From assembly GCF_004337985.1 (NCBI RefSeq), contig NC_043741.1:3472953-3536952 (forward strand): a stretch of DNA of 64,000 nt, in the 5' to 3' direction. The number at the start of each line of letters is the position of its first letter. Positions within the stretch are counted from its first letter, which is position 1. The position numbers and the translations under genes are program-made. This document shows positions 35,021 to 47,900 of the stretch, piece by piece. The notes beneath the pieces are model-generated. The model saw nothing but the letters and a program-made list of their open reading frames with translations, did no database searches and was not told the origin of the DNA. The stretch comes from Pyricularia pennisetigena (lineage: Eukaryota; Ascomycota; Sordariomycetes; Magnaporthales; Pyriculariaceae).

Positions 35021-35065
35021 CCCGTCGCATTGTTTGCTTCTGCGAGCGAGCGGCCGCTCCCCATC

Positions 35066-36048
35066 ATGTCGTCGAATGCTCATCCGGGGCTCACATACGG
35101 CGTGAACGGAGTCCGACGCGGCGGCTATCCACCACCACAATCCCACACCACAAACAAACCATCGCCATCGTCGCTGTCCCAGCATGCGTCGCCTTATCAT
35201 TCCGTCTACTCGCAGCCTCCTCAGCAGAACGCGTATCCCCACAGCCTCTTCACGACCCCGACGCCCACCTCGCTCCCCAACATCCAAAATGCCGCCCGAT
35301 CGCAGCAGCCCCAGGTTACCGCCCCTGTTGCGGTTCCTCGCCAGCGAGCCCCTCCACCGCGAGCCTTCCCACAGAATCAGTCCATGAACTACCTCGCCCA
35401 GGCTATGAACCAGCAGTCCATGGCCCAGCAATCCATGGGACATACGGTGCAACAAAATGACAACCATATTCTGTCGCGACAGCCTCAGGCTCAGCCGCCT
35501 CCGCAGCAACAGCAACCACCGCAACACCACCATCAGCAGCAACAGCAGCAGCAGCAGTTGCACCACACGCAACACCATCAATCTCATCAACACCAGCAGC
35601 AGCATCCACAACAGCATCCGCAACAGCATCCGCAACAGCATCCGCAACAGCATCCGCAGTCCCATCAGCATCAACACCAGCAGCAGTCACATCAGCAGTC
35701 TGCCCAGCAGCCTACTTTGCCGCAGCCCCCGACTCAGTCTCAAATTTCGCAGGTGCAGCAGATTCAGCAGCCTCAGCACACCCAACAGATACAGCATGCA
35801 CAAAAGCAGGTACATCAATCGCAGCCAATGACGGCGGTGCACTCGTCTCAGGCACACCACCAGCAGCAACAGCTTCACCAGCCGGTGCTGCATCAGACAC
35901 AGGCTCATAAGCCTCAAATACTCCAGCAAACAGCTCACCAGGCACAAGTTCATCAGCCACAAATACGGCAACCGCAAAATCACAAGCAGCATGCTCAGCA
36001 GACCCCGCAGCTACAACAACATGCCCAAACTGCACAGCAGCAGCAACA

Positions 36049-36086
<38 letters not shown>

Positions 36087-37555
36087 CACAACAACCACAG
36101 CATACCCAACAACACGCCCAACTCCAGCAGCAGCATTCTCAACAACAGCAGCAGCAGCAACAACAACAACAGCAGCAGCAACAACAACAACAACATCAAC
36201 AGCATCAGCAACAGCAGCAGCAGCAACAACAACAGCAACAGCACCAGCAGCAGCAGCATCAGCATCAGCAGCAGCATCAGCAACAACAACAAAATCAGCA
36301 GCAGCAACAACAACAGCAACAACATCACCAACAGCAGCAGCAGCAGCAGCAGCAACAACAACAACAACAACAAAAGCAGCAGCCACTGCTACCCCAAGTA
36401 CACAAATCTCAAACGCCGCAGCCCCGCCAGGCCCAGCTTCACCAACCCGCGGTTCATCAACCTACCACTCAACAAGCGTCGGTCCAGGCCATACCGGCTC
36501 AAGCGACCCCACCACAGCCGTCTCCAGCTCTGATGAAGGTCGAGACTCCAGCCCAGACTGAGGAAGCCCATCACGATGACGAGATGGAGATAGATATCAC
36601 TGGCGAAGACGACGAGGCAGACCAGTCGAAAGCGGAAGTCCCGTTTGTGCCGCGGGAACCTATGGGGCCACCTATGTCAGCACCGCCCGAGGGGGGGAGC
36701 TATCCGACACTTGATGCTGTGCACAAATTTGTTCTAGCATACTGTACTTCTGTTGGGTATGCCGTAGTAATCGGGAGGTCCAAGAAGACGGTCCCGGGGT
36801 TGAAGAAGGTCCTGTTCGTCTGCGATCGCGCTGGGAAGCCCCCTAAGAGGGTCAATCCGGAGCTTCGGAAGCGGAAAACCTCATCTCGCAAGTGCGACTG
36901 TCAGTTTGGCTTTTTTGCCATCGAGCAACGAACGCAGTGGATCGTGCGATATCGACCGAATGCACAACATCTCGAGCACAATCACGGACCGAGCGAGAGC
37001 CCGATGCTGCACCCCGCAGCAAGGAAGCTTGACAGCAAGATGGTCGCATCTGTCAAAGCCCTGAAAGACAATGGTATGGTCTCGAAAGCTCGCCGCCAAT
37101 CACAAGTCGAGGCTCAAGGTACTGATACAGGGACATCAGGCGTGGGCGTGAGCCAAACCTTGGAAATACTCCAAACCGAGCACCCTCATGTTCCACTGTT
37201 GCCTCGGGATATTTACAACGCGCGTGCGGCTATCAGTCGCAATCCGGACAAGGTTGCTACCGAACTTGCCGAGAACAAGGCAGCAATCTACAAACAGCCA
37301 ACACAGTCTGCTGATGAGCGAATAAGGGGTGATCTGCGCCGCGAACTTGCAAAGCTCAAGGAGGATTACAGCAAGCTCAAAACAGACAGCGACAAGGAAA
37401 TCGAGGATCTGAAAAAGCAGGTGTCAGAGAAGGACAAGATGATCAAGAAGTTTGAAATGTTTATCGACCTATGCAACCAGCGTGTCATGGTCCAGCGCGA
37501 GCTTCTGAACGATGGCAATGAAGGGGGAAGCGCTGCCGTCAACAATTCTGTTTGA
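35066..37555 (+). CDS. Glutamine-rich protein with FAR1/MULE-type zinc-binding DNA-binding domain
   Basis: A single exon of 829 residues starting at ATG 35066; the frame extends upstream only to a TTG. Residues about 110-450 are a Gln/His tract encoded by mixed CAG/CAA/CAT/CAC codons, a classic activation or condensate-forming region. An acidic segment (DDEMEIDITGEDDEAD) follows. Residues about 545-645 form a FAR1/WRKY-GCM1-like domain, with Cys586, Cys610, Cys612 and His635/His638/His640 as candidate zinc ligands and the strand W-I-V-R-Y. Downstream, LLPRDIYNARAAI is a motif found after this domain in Mutator-like (MULE) transposases, but no DDE transposase domain follows. Instead a Lys/Glu coiled coil (about 750-805) ends the protein. 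I infer a transcription factor domesticated from a MULE; a FAR1-type regulator of independent origin is the alternative. Confidence 0.75.
35600..35659 (+). repeat. 12-bp coding tandem repeat (CAGCATCCGCAA, five copies)
   Basis: Five 12-bp units, three of them identical, encode Gln-His-Pro-Gln repeats within the Q/H-rich tract. Recent slippage or unequal exchange is likely. Confidence 0.85.
36034..36380 (+). repeat. CAG/CAA repeat tract coding for polyglutamine
   Basis: About 350 bp of mixed CAG, CAA and CAT codons. The mixture of Gln codons limits slippage and suggests that selection keeps the protein tract rather than only a DNA repeat. Confidence 0.9.
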
Positions 37556-38976
37556 AATTGATTTCATTATGACTGCCTGAGTATTTTGTGTTTGGTAGCC
37601 TTTTTTTTTTCTTCTCTCTTTTCTTCTCCCCTTTTTTATCTCCTGTCCATTTGGCAGTTATGAAGCTAGGCGTCGGTGGAAATTTCATCTTGTTGTGACT
37701 TCAGGGTAGCAATAGTAGGTCGAGGTTGGTCCAGGATACCTAATCTACCAACATGACGGATGAGTTGTCCGTCAAAACAAGCCTTTCCTCTCAGTATTGA
37801 GTCAAGGATATTGATGATGTTAGTATGCCGATGGAGTATATGTCTTTTCCTTTCCTTCTTTCCTGGTGATGATAGTAGTCTCTAGTGTCATTACCAGTGA
37901 CTTGACAATATTAGGTTTCCATCCACCTTGGTTGAGTCCACACAGGTCATGCTTCACGACGTACACAACAGAACCTTGTTCGTCCTGCATATTGTTCCTG
38001 CGCATGCTCTACACAGTAGATGCACTTCGTGATGAGTAGCTTGGTACCTCGACAGGTGCATACTAGACAGGCATTATATGGGAAAATAAGCTTTACAAAC
38101 GAATAATTTACTGTAGCTAGGTACCTCAGCAACCTATCTTGTCTATCTAGACGTTTCTTCAGCCGACCCTTACCAACAGCTTCCACAATATAAATCCACC
38201 GATTCTTGACATAGATCGCATGTACTGTATACCGGAGTAAAATTGCAAATCAAATTACTAAAGTACTAATGGTTATTGCCTTGCCTGTAGCGGGTCTGAC
38301 CCCAACAGACCTTTTTATGCAAGATCCGAACTGTCTGTTGCAGCCTTGTTAGACTGACAGGTGGAGGGGTGTGGTAGCAATCCGTGCGTCTGTGACACGA
38401 TTCGCACATATCAGATTAGCACTTGCCAGAAATAAGGTACCCACTCACATGCCAACCGCCACGACGTGGCTTGCTACTGTAGTACATACACCTTCGCGAT
38501 TTGTGACCAGGGGGGGCAAGCATCAAACCGCGTTGGAATTAATTACCGGGTCCGCAAAAGTGACGGGGACGTGGAGCCGCCCCGTTGGAATCAACACCTT
38601 ACTTATGTCCACGACCCAGCATCAGCGCAGCATCTGCATCTACTCTTTTTGTACAAACAGGGGTTTTCTGTGACTGGGAGCAGCACTTTTGATGCTTCTT
38701 TCGTTCTATTCTGTCTTGTACACCAAACCTTCTCTCGGCACTTCCTGAATGATACCCGCCGCCAGACGCGATATTCCGACCTTCATTTCTGTTTTGTCGT
38801 TTGCTGAACATTGTTCGTTCTCGCCAGATCAGTTGCAACCACCTACCTACCAACCAACGACCCTTTTGAGCTTATCCGACTTTAATATCGACCTTCTTTG
38901 CCAACCGAGCATGCGAAACGCCGCCCCGCAACTCCCTTTCGATTCGTAAACACCTTTTCTGCAGCTGGTGTGCACC
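37556..38976. promoter_or_regulatory. Intergenic region upstream of the dynein heavy chain gene
   Basis: 1.4 kb between two tandem plus-strand genes. The last 300 bp are pyrimidine-rich with repeated CCAAC/ACCTACC stretches, like a fungal leader. A short upstream ORF lies at 38911-38949. No other gene is recognised. Confidence 0.45.
38911..38949 (+). other. Candidate upstream ORF in the dynein leader (12 codons)
   Basis: ATG at 38911 opens a 12-codon frame that ends with TAA at 38947-38949, 27 nt before the dynein ATG at 38977. If the leader is unspliced here, ribosomes would meet this uORF first. The closeness of the stop to the main start would reduce reinitiation. A possible acceptor (CTGCAG) lies just after it, so it might instead be intronic. 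Confidence 0.4.
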
Positions 38977-41900
38977 ATGGAGGTGGTAGCATCACCTCCT
39001 ACCGCGAGCCCAGGCACCAACGGGGTCGGGCCGCCGCCATTCGCATCGGTCGACCCCGAGAGGGTGATCGACTATCTGACAAACCTCCTCGAGATCGCCC
39101 TGGGAGCCACGCGCGAGGAGCTGCATGCCGAAGGCAGCTTTCTATCCGATAGCTTGCGTCAGGACGCTCTGAAAGCCAGCTCACGGTTTGCCAACGACAA
39201 CCATGTTTCTCTCCTTATTCAGAAAGAGATAGCCGGTGGTGAAATCACAGAAGACGATGCGGGGGAACCGCGTATGTTTTTGGATTCTTCTCTTCATAGC
39301 TTGTCTCAAAGGTTGTGCACTCTCTAACTAGACCTGATTCACCCCAGAAACGCCCCGACATGTCTACAAGATCGTTCAGGAAATGTCAGACGCAGCCCAC
39401 GTAGTTGGTTATTTGAACATCCTCAAGCGTCCACAACCACTCGACCCTAGCATTCCCCTCAGTGCACAGATACAGATGTTGAACCTGCCCGGACCGGCAT
39501 ATCTGGCAGCCACGACCAGCGAGCAAGGCTTGACAGCTTCGCCCTTTGAGATTCTTCAGCTCTACCTTCACAACGGCCTGGGCCCATACTTCGAAGCGAG
39601 CAGCAAGAGTCAAAAACACGCCAACAACAACACCAGGACCAGGGTCGATGCTGACGCCAAAACTGGTATACCTGTCACCAGAAAGCGCTGGACGGAGCTG
39701 GAGCTGAGCTTGTCGCACCTGCTGCAAAATGTCGAGATACCTGAGGTCATCCTCCCATTGCCACCTGCGGTTCAGTCGGTGCTGGAAGATGCGGCGTCGC
39801 GCAACATTAAGCCGTCCGTGAGCATGATATCAGAGACCCTTTTGCGCGACAGCCACTTTCTCAACTCCCTGCAGGCCACTGTGCAGACTTGGATCAAGTC
39901 CATCCAGACAATCACCAAAATGACGAGAGACCCAACCACGAGTACCGCCAACCAGGAAATCAACTTTTGGCTGTCCATGGAGACTGCTCTGGAACATATC
40001 GAGGGTCAGCTGCGTGGTGACGGAGTTATGATCACCCTGGATATTTTGAAGCAGGCCAAGCGATTCCAGGCCACGGTCAGCTTTTCGGCCGATACGGGTC
40101 TCAAGGAGGCCATGGAGAAGGTCCAGAAGTACAACTCTCTCATGCGCGACTTCCCCCTGGATGAGATGCTGTCTGCAACGTCCCTGGCAAAGGTTGAGGA
40201 AACGATCAACCAGATCTTCATCCATATCAACAGGAAGCTGAAGATTTCCCCATACCCCATTCGTAGAGCTCTCTTGCTTGTGGAGATGATTTCTGCGGAT
40301 TTGGATGGGGTTCTGCACCGGCTGGTTTCCGGCACTGAACTTGCCGACGTTGACTACCAGCAGTTTGGCTCCATTATGAAGATGGCAGACGCCATATTTG
40401 CCACGTGGGATGTCAATGTCAAGGATTTCACCGGTGTTTGCCGTGATATCATGCGTCGCCGTAATGAGAAGTTTGTTCTACTCAAGGTCAACTCGAAGCA
40501 TGCAGAGCTTCAGAGTCGCATGACTTACATCAAGAACTTCCGCGATAACCACGAACAACTCCAGCGGACTATCAGCAGCGTCTTGTCGCCCAAATCGGCC
40601 CCTGAAGGTCTTGCCGTTGCCGTCGTAGACCCTCATTCCCGTAACACTGATAATCTGGAGGAGCTGGGAGAGATGGACGCCATTCAAGAGGTCAAGGAAG
40701 CCTGGGAGTACCTGAGGAACGTTGACCTCTTGGACGTTTCAGAGGAAGGCACCAGAGCCTGGGCACGGGCGGAGGGCTTGTACAATGAGAAGACCCAACG
40801 AGTTGAGAACTCAATTATTGCTAGATTACGAGATCGACTGGCCACTGCCAAGAACGCCAACGAGATGTTCCGCGTTTTCTCAAAGTTTAACGCTCTCTTC
40901 GTCCGGCCCAAGATCCGTGGAGCCATCGCCGAATACCAAACACAGCTCATCGACAACGTCAAGCAGGCCATTGCCGGTCTTCACGAGCGCTTCAAGGTCC
41001 AGTATGCCCTTTCTGCGGCACATCCCATGGACTCGGTCCATGACATGCCTCCTGTTGCCGGGGCCATCATTTGGGCACGTCAAATTGAGCGGCAGCTCAA
41101 CAACTACATGAAGAAAGTCGAAGATGTTCTCGGCGATGGCTGGAAGATGCATCACGAGGGAGGTCAGCTCGCCAATGAAAGCGATCTTTTCCGCAAGAAA
41201 CTTGACACCACACTCATCTTTAACGATTGGCTTGCTGGCGTTTCCAAGAGAAAGCATGCTTCAGTTTCCGGTCTCCTCTTCACCATCAACAAGATCCGAT
41301 CCGCTAATAACGCTCTTGATCTCGCCGTCAACTTTGATCCGCAGGTCATCGTTCTCTTCAAAGAGACACGCAATCTCATTTGGTTGGGATTTTCTGTGCC
41401 CCATCACGTCGTTCATTGGGCAAAGGAGGCAAAACGGGTTTACCCATACGCTGTCAGCCTAATGGAAAGCGTCCGGACACTGGGCCAGACGATCCGGCAA
41501 ATCACAGAGATGCCCGAGGTTTCTATGCTGCTGAACGGGCTTCGCAATGATGTGTATGCCTTAATCAATAAGGGATTGCCCCTCAAATGGGCTACTTTCG
41601 CCAGTTCCCATGAGCTCTTCTTCAACACGCCATCGCTCACCAACGGAGCCCCTGACCGGGTGGTTGCCAAGACCGAGAGCCCTCATGTCCAGTTCGTCCG
41701 AGAATTTGCCGCCAAGGTTTCGATGCTACAAACCAAGACAGCGACGCTTACTACTGTGCACCAGACGGTCCAGAAGGCTCTCTCTGAGTTGGCTACCTGT
41801 CCCTACGACGCCACGTCTTTTGACGAAAAGCTGCAAATCATCCAAAAGGGTGTCGACACCCTCAGCTTGGAGCAATACGTCAACCTGGGCTACTGGGTGA

Positions 41901-44900
41901 AGAAGCTGAATCGTCAAATTAAGTCGATTCTTCTTACACGTCTTCACCGCGCCATCCAAGTCTGGATCGAGGCTTTCGAGGATGACGTTCCTGAGGGAAG
42001 GAGGAAGACGGGGACAGAGGTCACCGACATGGCAACCGGCGTCCCATCTATGCGGAAGCTGGTGCACGAGGTCACGATGCGCAACCAAGTCATCTACCTT
42101 GATCCGCCCTTGGAGTTTGCTCGTGCAAGCTGGTATCTGCAGCTGCAAGAATGGCTGGGTGTGATTTGCCACCTGAAAAAGATCAGGGCCACCCGGTACA
42201 AGATGACCCTGGACACCACAGCCACCGAAGATCCTCGCTTTGACGACCTACCCAGCGAGTGCGCAAACCAGCTCTCACGAGTTCAGCTAACCGTTGAGAA
42301 GAAGCTGCAGGAAATCAGCAGCTACGTAGATGAATGGCTCCGGTTTCAGTCTCTTTGGGATCTGCAGTCGGAGCAGGTCTACGAGATACTCGGCGATCAA
42401 CTCGACAAGTGGCTCCAGCTTCTTCAGGAGATCAGGAAGACACGCCAAACCTTTGACACAACCGAGGTCAGCCGCTCCTTTGGCCACATAACCATCCACT
42501 ACGATCAGGTTCAGACCAAGGTCAATGGCAAATATGACCAATGGCAGTTGGACATTGTGAACAAGTTCGGCACGCGCCTCGGTGCTCGTCTCAGGGAAGT
42601 CCACAGCGAACTAGAAAAGGCTCGTAGTGACCTTGAAAGCCAAAGGCTGGAGGCTTCATCGACCGAGCAGGCTGTCCAGTTCATCACAGTCGTGCAGACC
42701 TGTGAGCGCAAGGTCAAGCAATGGGCTCCCGAGGTCGAGGTCTTTAGCCAAGGAGAGAACATGCTTCGTCGTCAACGCTATCAATTCCCCAACGACTGGC
42801 TTCACTCACAGCAGCTGGAGGGTCTCTGGGAGGCACTCAATGAGCTTCTCGCTCGTCGTTCCAAGGTTGTGCAGGAGCAGTCCGATGTCATGAAGGCAAA
42901 GATCATTGCAGAGGACCAGATAATCAGGGACAAGATTACCGAGGTCGCTAGCGAGTGGAACGACCAGAAGCCTGTTTCTGGCACGATTGCCCCGGAAGAG
43001 GCCTCCAAGACCTTGGCCGCATTCGAGACTCGTATCGTGAAGCTGCAGGACCAGTCTATCATGGTAGCCAAGGCCAAAGAAGCCCTTAACATTGAGACCT
43101 CGACCGACAACTCCCTTGATATGATCCTAGACGAAGTCAACGATTTCAAGTCGGTATGGGCTTCGTTGTCGCTCATCTGGAAGAGTCTCAATGAGCTTGG
43201 TGAGACCTTGTGGAACAGTGTCCAGCCCAGAAAGATTCGGTCTGCCATTGATGGTCTCATCAAGATGACCAAGGAAATGCCGAGCAGGATGCGACAATAC
43301 GCCGCTTTTGAGCATATTCAGAATATTTTACGTACATACCTCAAGGCCAATAGTCTCTTGAGCGAATTGAAGTCTGAGGCAGTCCGGGACAGGCACTGGG
43401 TTAAAATCTACAAGCAAATCAAGCCCAGCAAGCGTTACTCTTCAGTCTCGATGACGCTCGCCGACGTCTGGGGTTTGAACCTTGTGGCCACCGAAACCAT
43501 AATCAGGGATATTATCGCCCAGGCTCAGGGTGAGATGGCCCTGGAGGAGTTCCTCAAGCAGGTCAGGGAGACATGGTCGGGGTACAACCTCGAACTTGTA
43601 AACTATCAGAACAAATGCCGCCTTATCCGAGGCTGGGATGAACTGTTCGCCCAGTGCAGTGAGCATCTCAATTCACTCCAAGCCATGAAGCATTCGCCTT
43701 ACTACAAAGAATTCGAGGAGGAGGCAAGCGCCTGGGAGGACAAACTCAACCGCGTACATGTGCTCTTCGATGTTTGGATTGACGTCCAAAGGCAGTGGGT
43801 CTACTTGGAAGGTGTGTTCACTGGCAACGCCGACATCAAGCATCTGTTGCCCATCGAGTCCTCCCGTTTCCAGAACATCAACAGCGAGTTCTCTGCTGTT
43901 ATGAAGAAGGTCTACAAGCAACCTTATGTCCTGGACGTGCTCAACATCCCCAACGTCCAGAAATCACTGGAGCGTCTGGCCGACCTCTTGAACAAGATTC
44001 AGAAAGCGCTCGGAGAGTACCTGGAGAAGGAGCGTGTGTCGTTCCCCCGCTTCTACTTCGTGGGTGACGAGGACTTGCTTGAGATGATAGGCAACAGCAA
44101 CGATACTCTCCGAATTGCCAAGCACTTCAAAAAGATGTTTGCTGGTCTCTCCGGCCTCGTAATGGATGACGAGGCCATAATCTCTGGCTTCACCTCGAAA
44201 GAGGGTGAGGTTGTCCGCCTGAAGAAGGAAATCTCAGTTCTCAAGACGCCGAGGATCAACGACTGGCTTGCCCTCCTGGAAAACGGAATGAAAGCCACAC
44301 TGGCCGAACTGTTGGCCGAGGCCGTGGAGCAGTACACACCGATCTTTGCAAGCGAGCAAGTTGACAAGGCTGCTCTACAAGAATTCATGGAGGCTTATCC
44401 CAGCCAGATTGTGGTTCTGGCGACACAGGTGGTTTGGACCACGGTAGTGGATCAGTCTCTTACTGACGGAGGCAACAATCTGCAGTCCATTTATGATCGG
44501 GAGGTGCAGGTGCTGCGCCTGCTGGCAGACACGGTTTTGGGCGATCTGGATGTCCTTCTGAGGAAGAAATGCGAACAGCTCATTACCGAGTGCGTCCATC
44601 AGCGCGACACAATCGAGAAGCTGATCAAGCTCAACGCCAGCTCTCCCACACATTACCTCTGGCTGCTACAAATGCGCTATGTCTACATTCCTGAAGGAGA
44701 CTTTATACAGCGCCTTCACATCAAGATGGCTAACGCCAAACTTGCCTATGGCTTTGAGTACCTGGGAGTACCAGAGAGGCTGGTACGGACGCCTCTCACC
44801 GACAGGTGTTTCCTCACTCTCACCCAGGCTCTCTGCCAGCGTCTTGGTGGATCTCCATATGGCCCTGCGGGAACTGGCAAAACGGAATCAGTCAAGGCCC

Positions 44901-47900
44901 TGGGAGTTCAGCTCGGAAGGTTCACGCTTGTCTTCTGCTGTGACGATACTTTTGACTTCCAGGCCATGGGCCGCATTTTCTTGGGGATCTGTCAGGTGGG
45001 CGCTTGGGGCTGCTTTGACGAGTTCAATCGTCTGGAGGAGAGAATTCTCTCTGCCGTGTCTCAGCAAATCCAGAATATTCAGTTGGGTCTGAAGCAGGGA
45101 GCCGAAGATGACAAGGCCCAGATCGAGCTCGTCGGTCGTCAGCTGCACGTCAATTCCAACACCGGTATCTTCATCACCATGAACCCCGGGTATGCCGGTC
45201 GATCCAACCTCCCGGACAATCTCAAAAAGTTGTTCCGAAACGTTGCCATGTCCAAGCCCGACAAGGAGCTTATCACCGAAGTCATGTTGTACTCGCAAGG
45301 TTTCAACCAAGCCAAACAAATCTCGAAGCAAACGGTGCCATTTTTCGACCAGTGTTCTGCGAAGCTGTCGAAACAACCGCACTATGACTTTGGACTACGT
45401 GCTTTGAAGAGTGTTCTAGTCAGTTCGGGTGGCCTCAAGCGTGCTAGACTCACAGAAAACGAAGGTGATATCGGCGCCGAGGAGCTGGTGGAGCCTGAGA
45501 TTCTCGTCCAGTCGATCCGGGAGACTATCGCACCCAAACTGATCAAGAACGATGTCGAGATCATGATTGAAATCGAGAAATCCTGCTTCCCAGGCATTTC
45601 GTATGTTCCCGCGAACCTGCAGAAGCTGGAGGAAGCCATGCGCACCTTGGCCGAGGAGAGACATTTAGTGGTCAACGATACATGGATGACCAAGGTCCTG
45701 CAGCTGTATCAGATCCAAAAGATCCATCACGGTGTGATGATGGTCGGCAGCTCAGGATCCGGCAAGTCGGCTGCGTGGAAGCTCCTACTCGATGCTCTGC
45801 AAAAGGTGGAAGGCGTCGAGGGGGTTTCGCACATTATTGATTCGAAAGTCATGTCAAAGGAGGCCCTTTATGGCAATCTTGACTCGACCACTCGTGAATG
45901 GACGGATGGGTTGTTCACCAGCATATTGCGAAAGATTGTCGACAACTTACGTGGCGAGGACTCCAAGCGCCACTGGATCGTCTTTGACGGTGACGTTGAC
46001 CCCGAGTGGGTTGAGAACTTGAACAGTGTGTTGGATGACAACAAGCTGCTCACCCTTCCAAACGGTGAACGTCTCAACTTGCCCGCAAACGTGCGCATCA
46101 TGTTCGAGGTTGAAAACCTCAAATACGCGACCCTAGCCACTGTCTCTCGTTGCGGTATGGTCTGGTTCAGCGAGGACACTGTCACCCCAGGAATGCTGGT
46201 CGAGAACTACATCAATACGTTGCAAGCAGTAGCCTTTGAGGATCTGGATGAAGACGCAGTCGCTACTGGCCAAAACAGCGAGAAGGCGCTGGCTGTTCAG
46301 AAACAAGCTGCCGATATTCTCAACGCACACCTCACGACGGACAACTTTATCGACGAAGCGCTGAAGCAAGCCGAGGGCTTCAATCACATCATGGAGTTCA
46401 CCGTCGCGCGCGTTATGAACACTCTGTTCTCGCTTTTGAACAAGGCTGTGAGGGACGTGGTTGAATACAACTCCCAACACACCGATTTCCCCATGGATCC
46501 CGAACAGGTGGAGAGCTATGTGTCCAAGAAGCTTCTCCTAGCACTGGTCTGGTCTCTCACCGGCGACTGTCCTCTCAATGACCGTAAGGCTTACGGCGAT
46601 ATCCTCGGAGGCCTTGCCACCTTTGGCAACCCCCCGCTGGATGGCACTAGCTCCCTTATCGACTTCAACGTATCCCTACCACGTGCCGAGTGGACTTCTT
46701 GGCAAACCGAGGTCCCCCAGATCGAGGTGAACACCCATTCCATTACACAAACTGATGTGGTTATCCCGACTCTCGACACAATCAGACACGAGGATGTTTT
46801 GTACTCGTGGCTGGCTGAGCACAAACCGCTCCTTCTTTGCGGCCCGCCCGGTTCGGGTAAGACAATGACGCTCTTCAGCGCGCTACGCAAGCTTCCGAAC
46901 CTAGAGGTTGTTGGCCTGAACTTCTCGAGCGCCACAACGCCAGACCTGCTCATAAAGACATTCGAGCAGTATTGCGAATACAAGAAGACGCTGAACGGTG
47001 TGGTTCTCTCACCCACACAAATCGGCCGTTGGTTGGTAGTCTTCTGTGATGAGATCAACCTGCCCGCCCCCGATCACTACGGCACGCAGAGGGCAATCTC
47101 GTTCCTCCGCCAGCTAGTGGAGCACAATGGATTCTGGCGCACATCAGACAAGTCCTGGGTGACTCTGGACCGCATTCAGTTCGTGGGTGCTTGTAACCCC
47201 CCGACCGATGCTGGCCGTACCCCGATGGGAGCCCGTTTCCTCCGCCACGCCCCTCTCATCATGGTCGATTATCCTGGTGAACTTTCTCTTCAGCAGATTT
47301 ACGGCACTTTCAACACTGCTGTGCTCAAGATCATCCCTTCGTTGCGCGGCTACTCTGAGGCGATGACGAATGCCATGGTGAAATTTTACCTCGAGTCTCA
47401 ACAACGGTTCACACCCAAGATCCAGCCTCATTACGTCTACAGTCCTCGTGAGCTTACCAGATGGGTTCGTGGCGTTTACGAAGCCATCCGGCCTCTTGAG
47501 ACACTATCCGTCGAGGGCCTGGTACGCATATGGGCTCACGAAGCCTTGCGTCTCTTCCAGGATCGTCTGGTAGCTGAAGATGAGCGTCAATGGACCGAAG
47601 ATGCAGTGCGACGAATCGCGCTCGACTTTTTCCCAACCATCGACGAGGAGAAGGCGCTTGGTGGACCCATCCTGTTCTCGAACTGGCTTTCAAAGAATTA
47701 CGTGCCTGTCGACCGTGAACAGCTTCGCGACTTCGTAAAGGCAAGACTGAAGACCTTCTGTGAGGAGGAGATTGACGTTCCTCTCATTCTATTCAATGAT
47801 GTCCTCGAGCATGTCCTTCGCATTGATCGGGTCTTTAGGCAACCTCAGGGCCACTTGATTCTGATCGGTGTGAGCGGAAGTGGCAAGACCACACTGTCCC

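Larger units (their letters stand above)
32360..35065. promoter_or_regulatory. Long divergent intergenic region upstream of the Q-rich FAR1-type gene
   Basis: 2.7 kb, the largest gene-free stretch. It contains a GGCT run (32966-32985), a purine-rich A/G tract near 33330-33380, an AG microsatellite (33933-33980), a direct repeat of GGTACCCAA (34571-34579 and 34584-34592) and a GATT run (34998-35020). Only short ORFs without domains are seen. Its size suggests a long regulatory region or leader for the downstream gene. Confidence 0.45.

Noticed and set aside
35687..36386. Long antisense frames rich in Leu, Ala or Val opposite the Q-rich gene
   Set aside because: They are the mirror of the CAG/CAA repeat (poly-Leu, poly-Ala/Val) and have no independent coding evidence.
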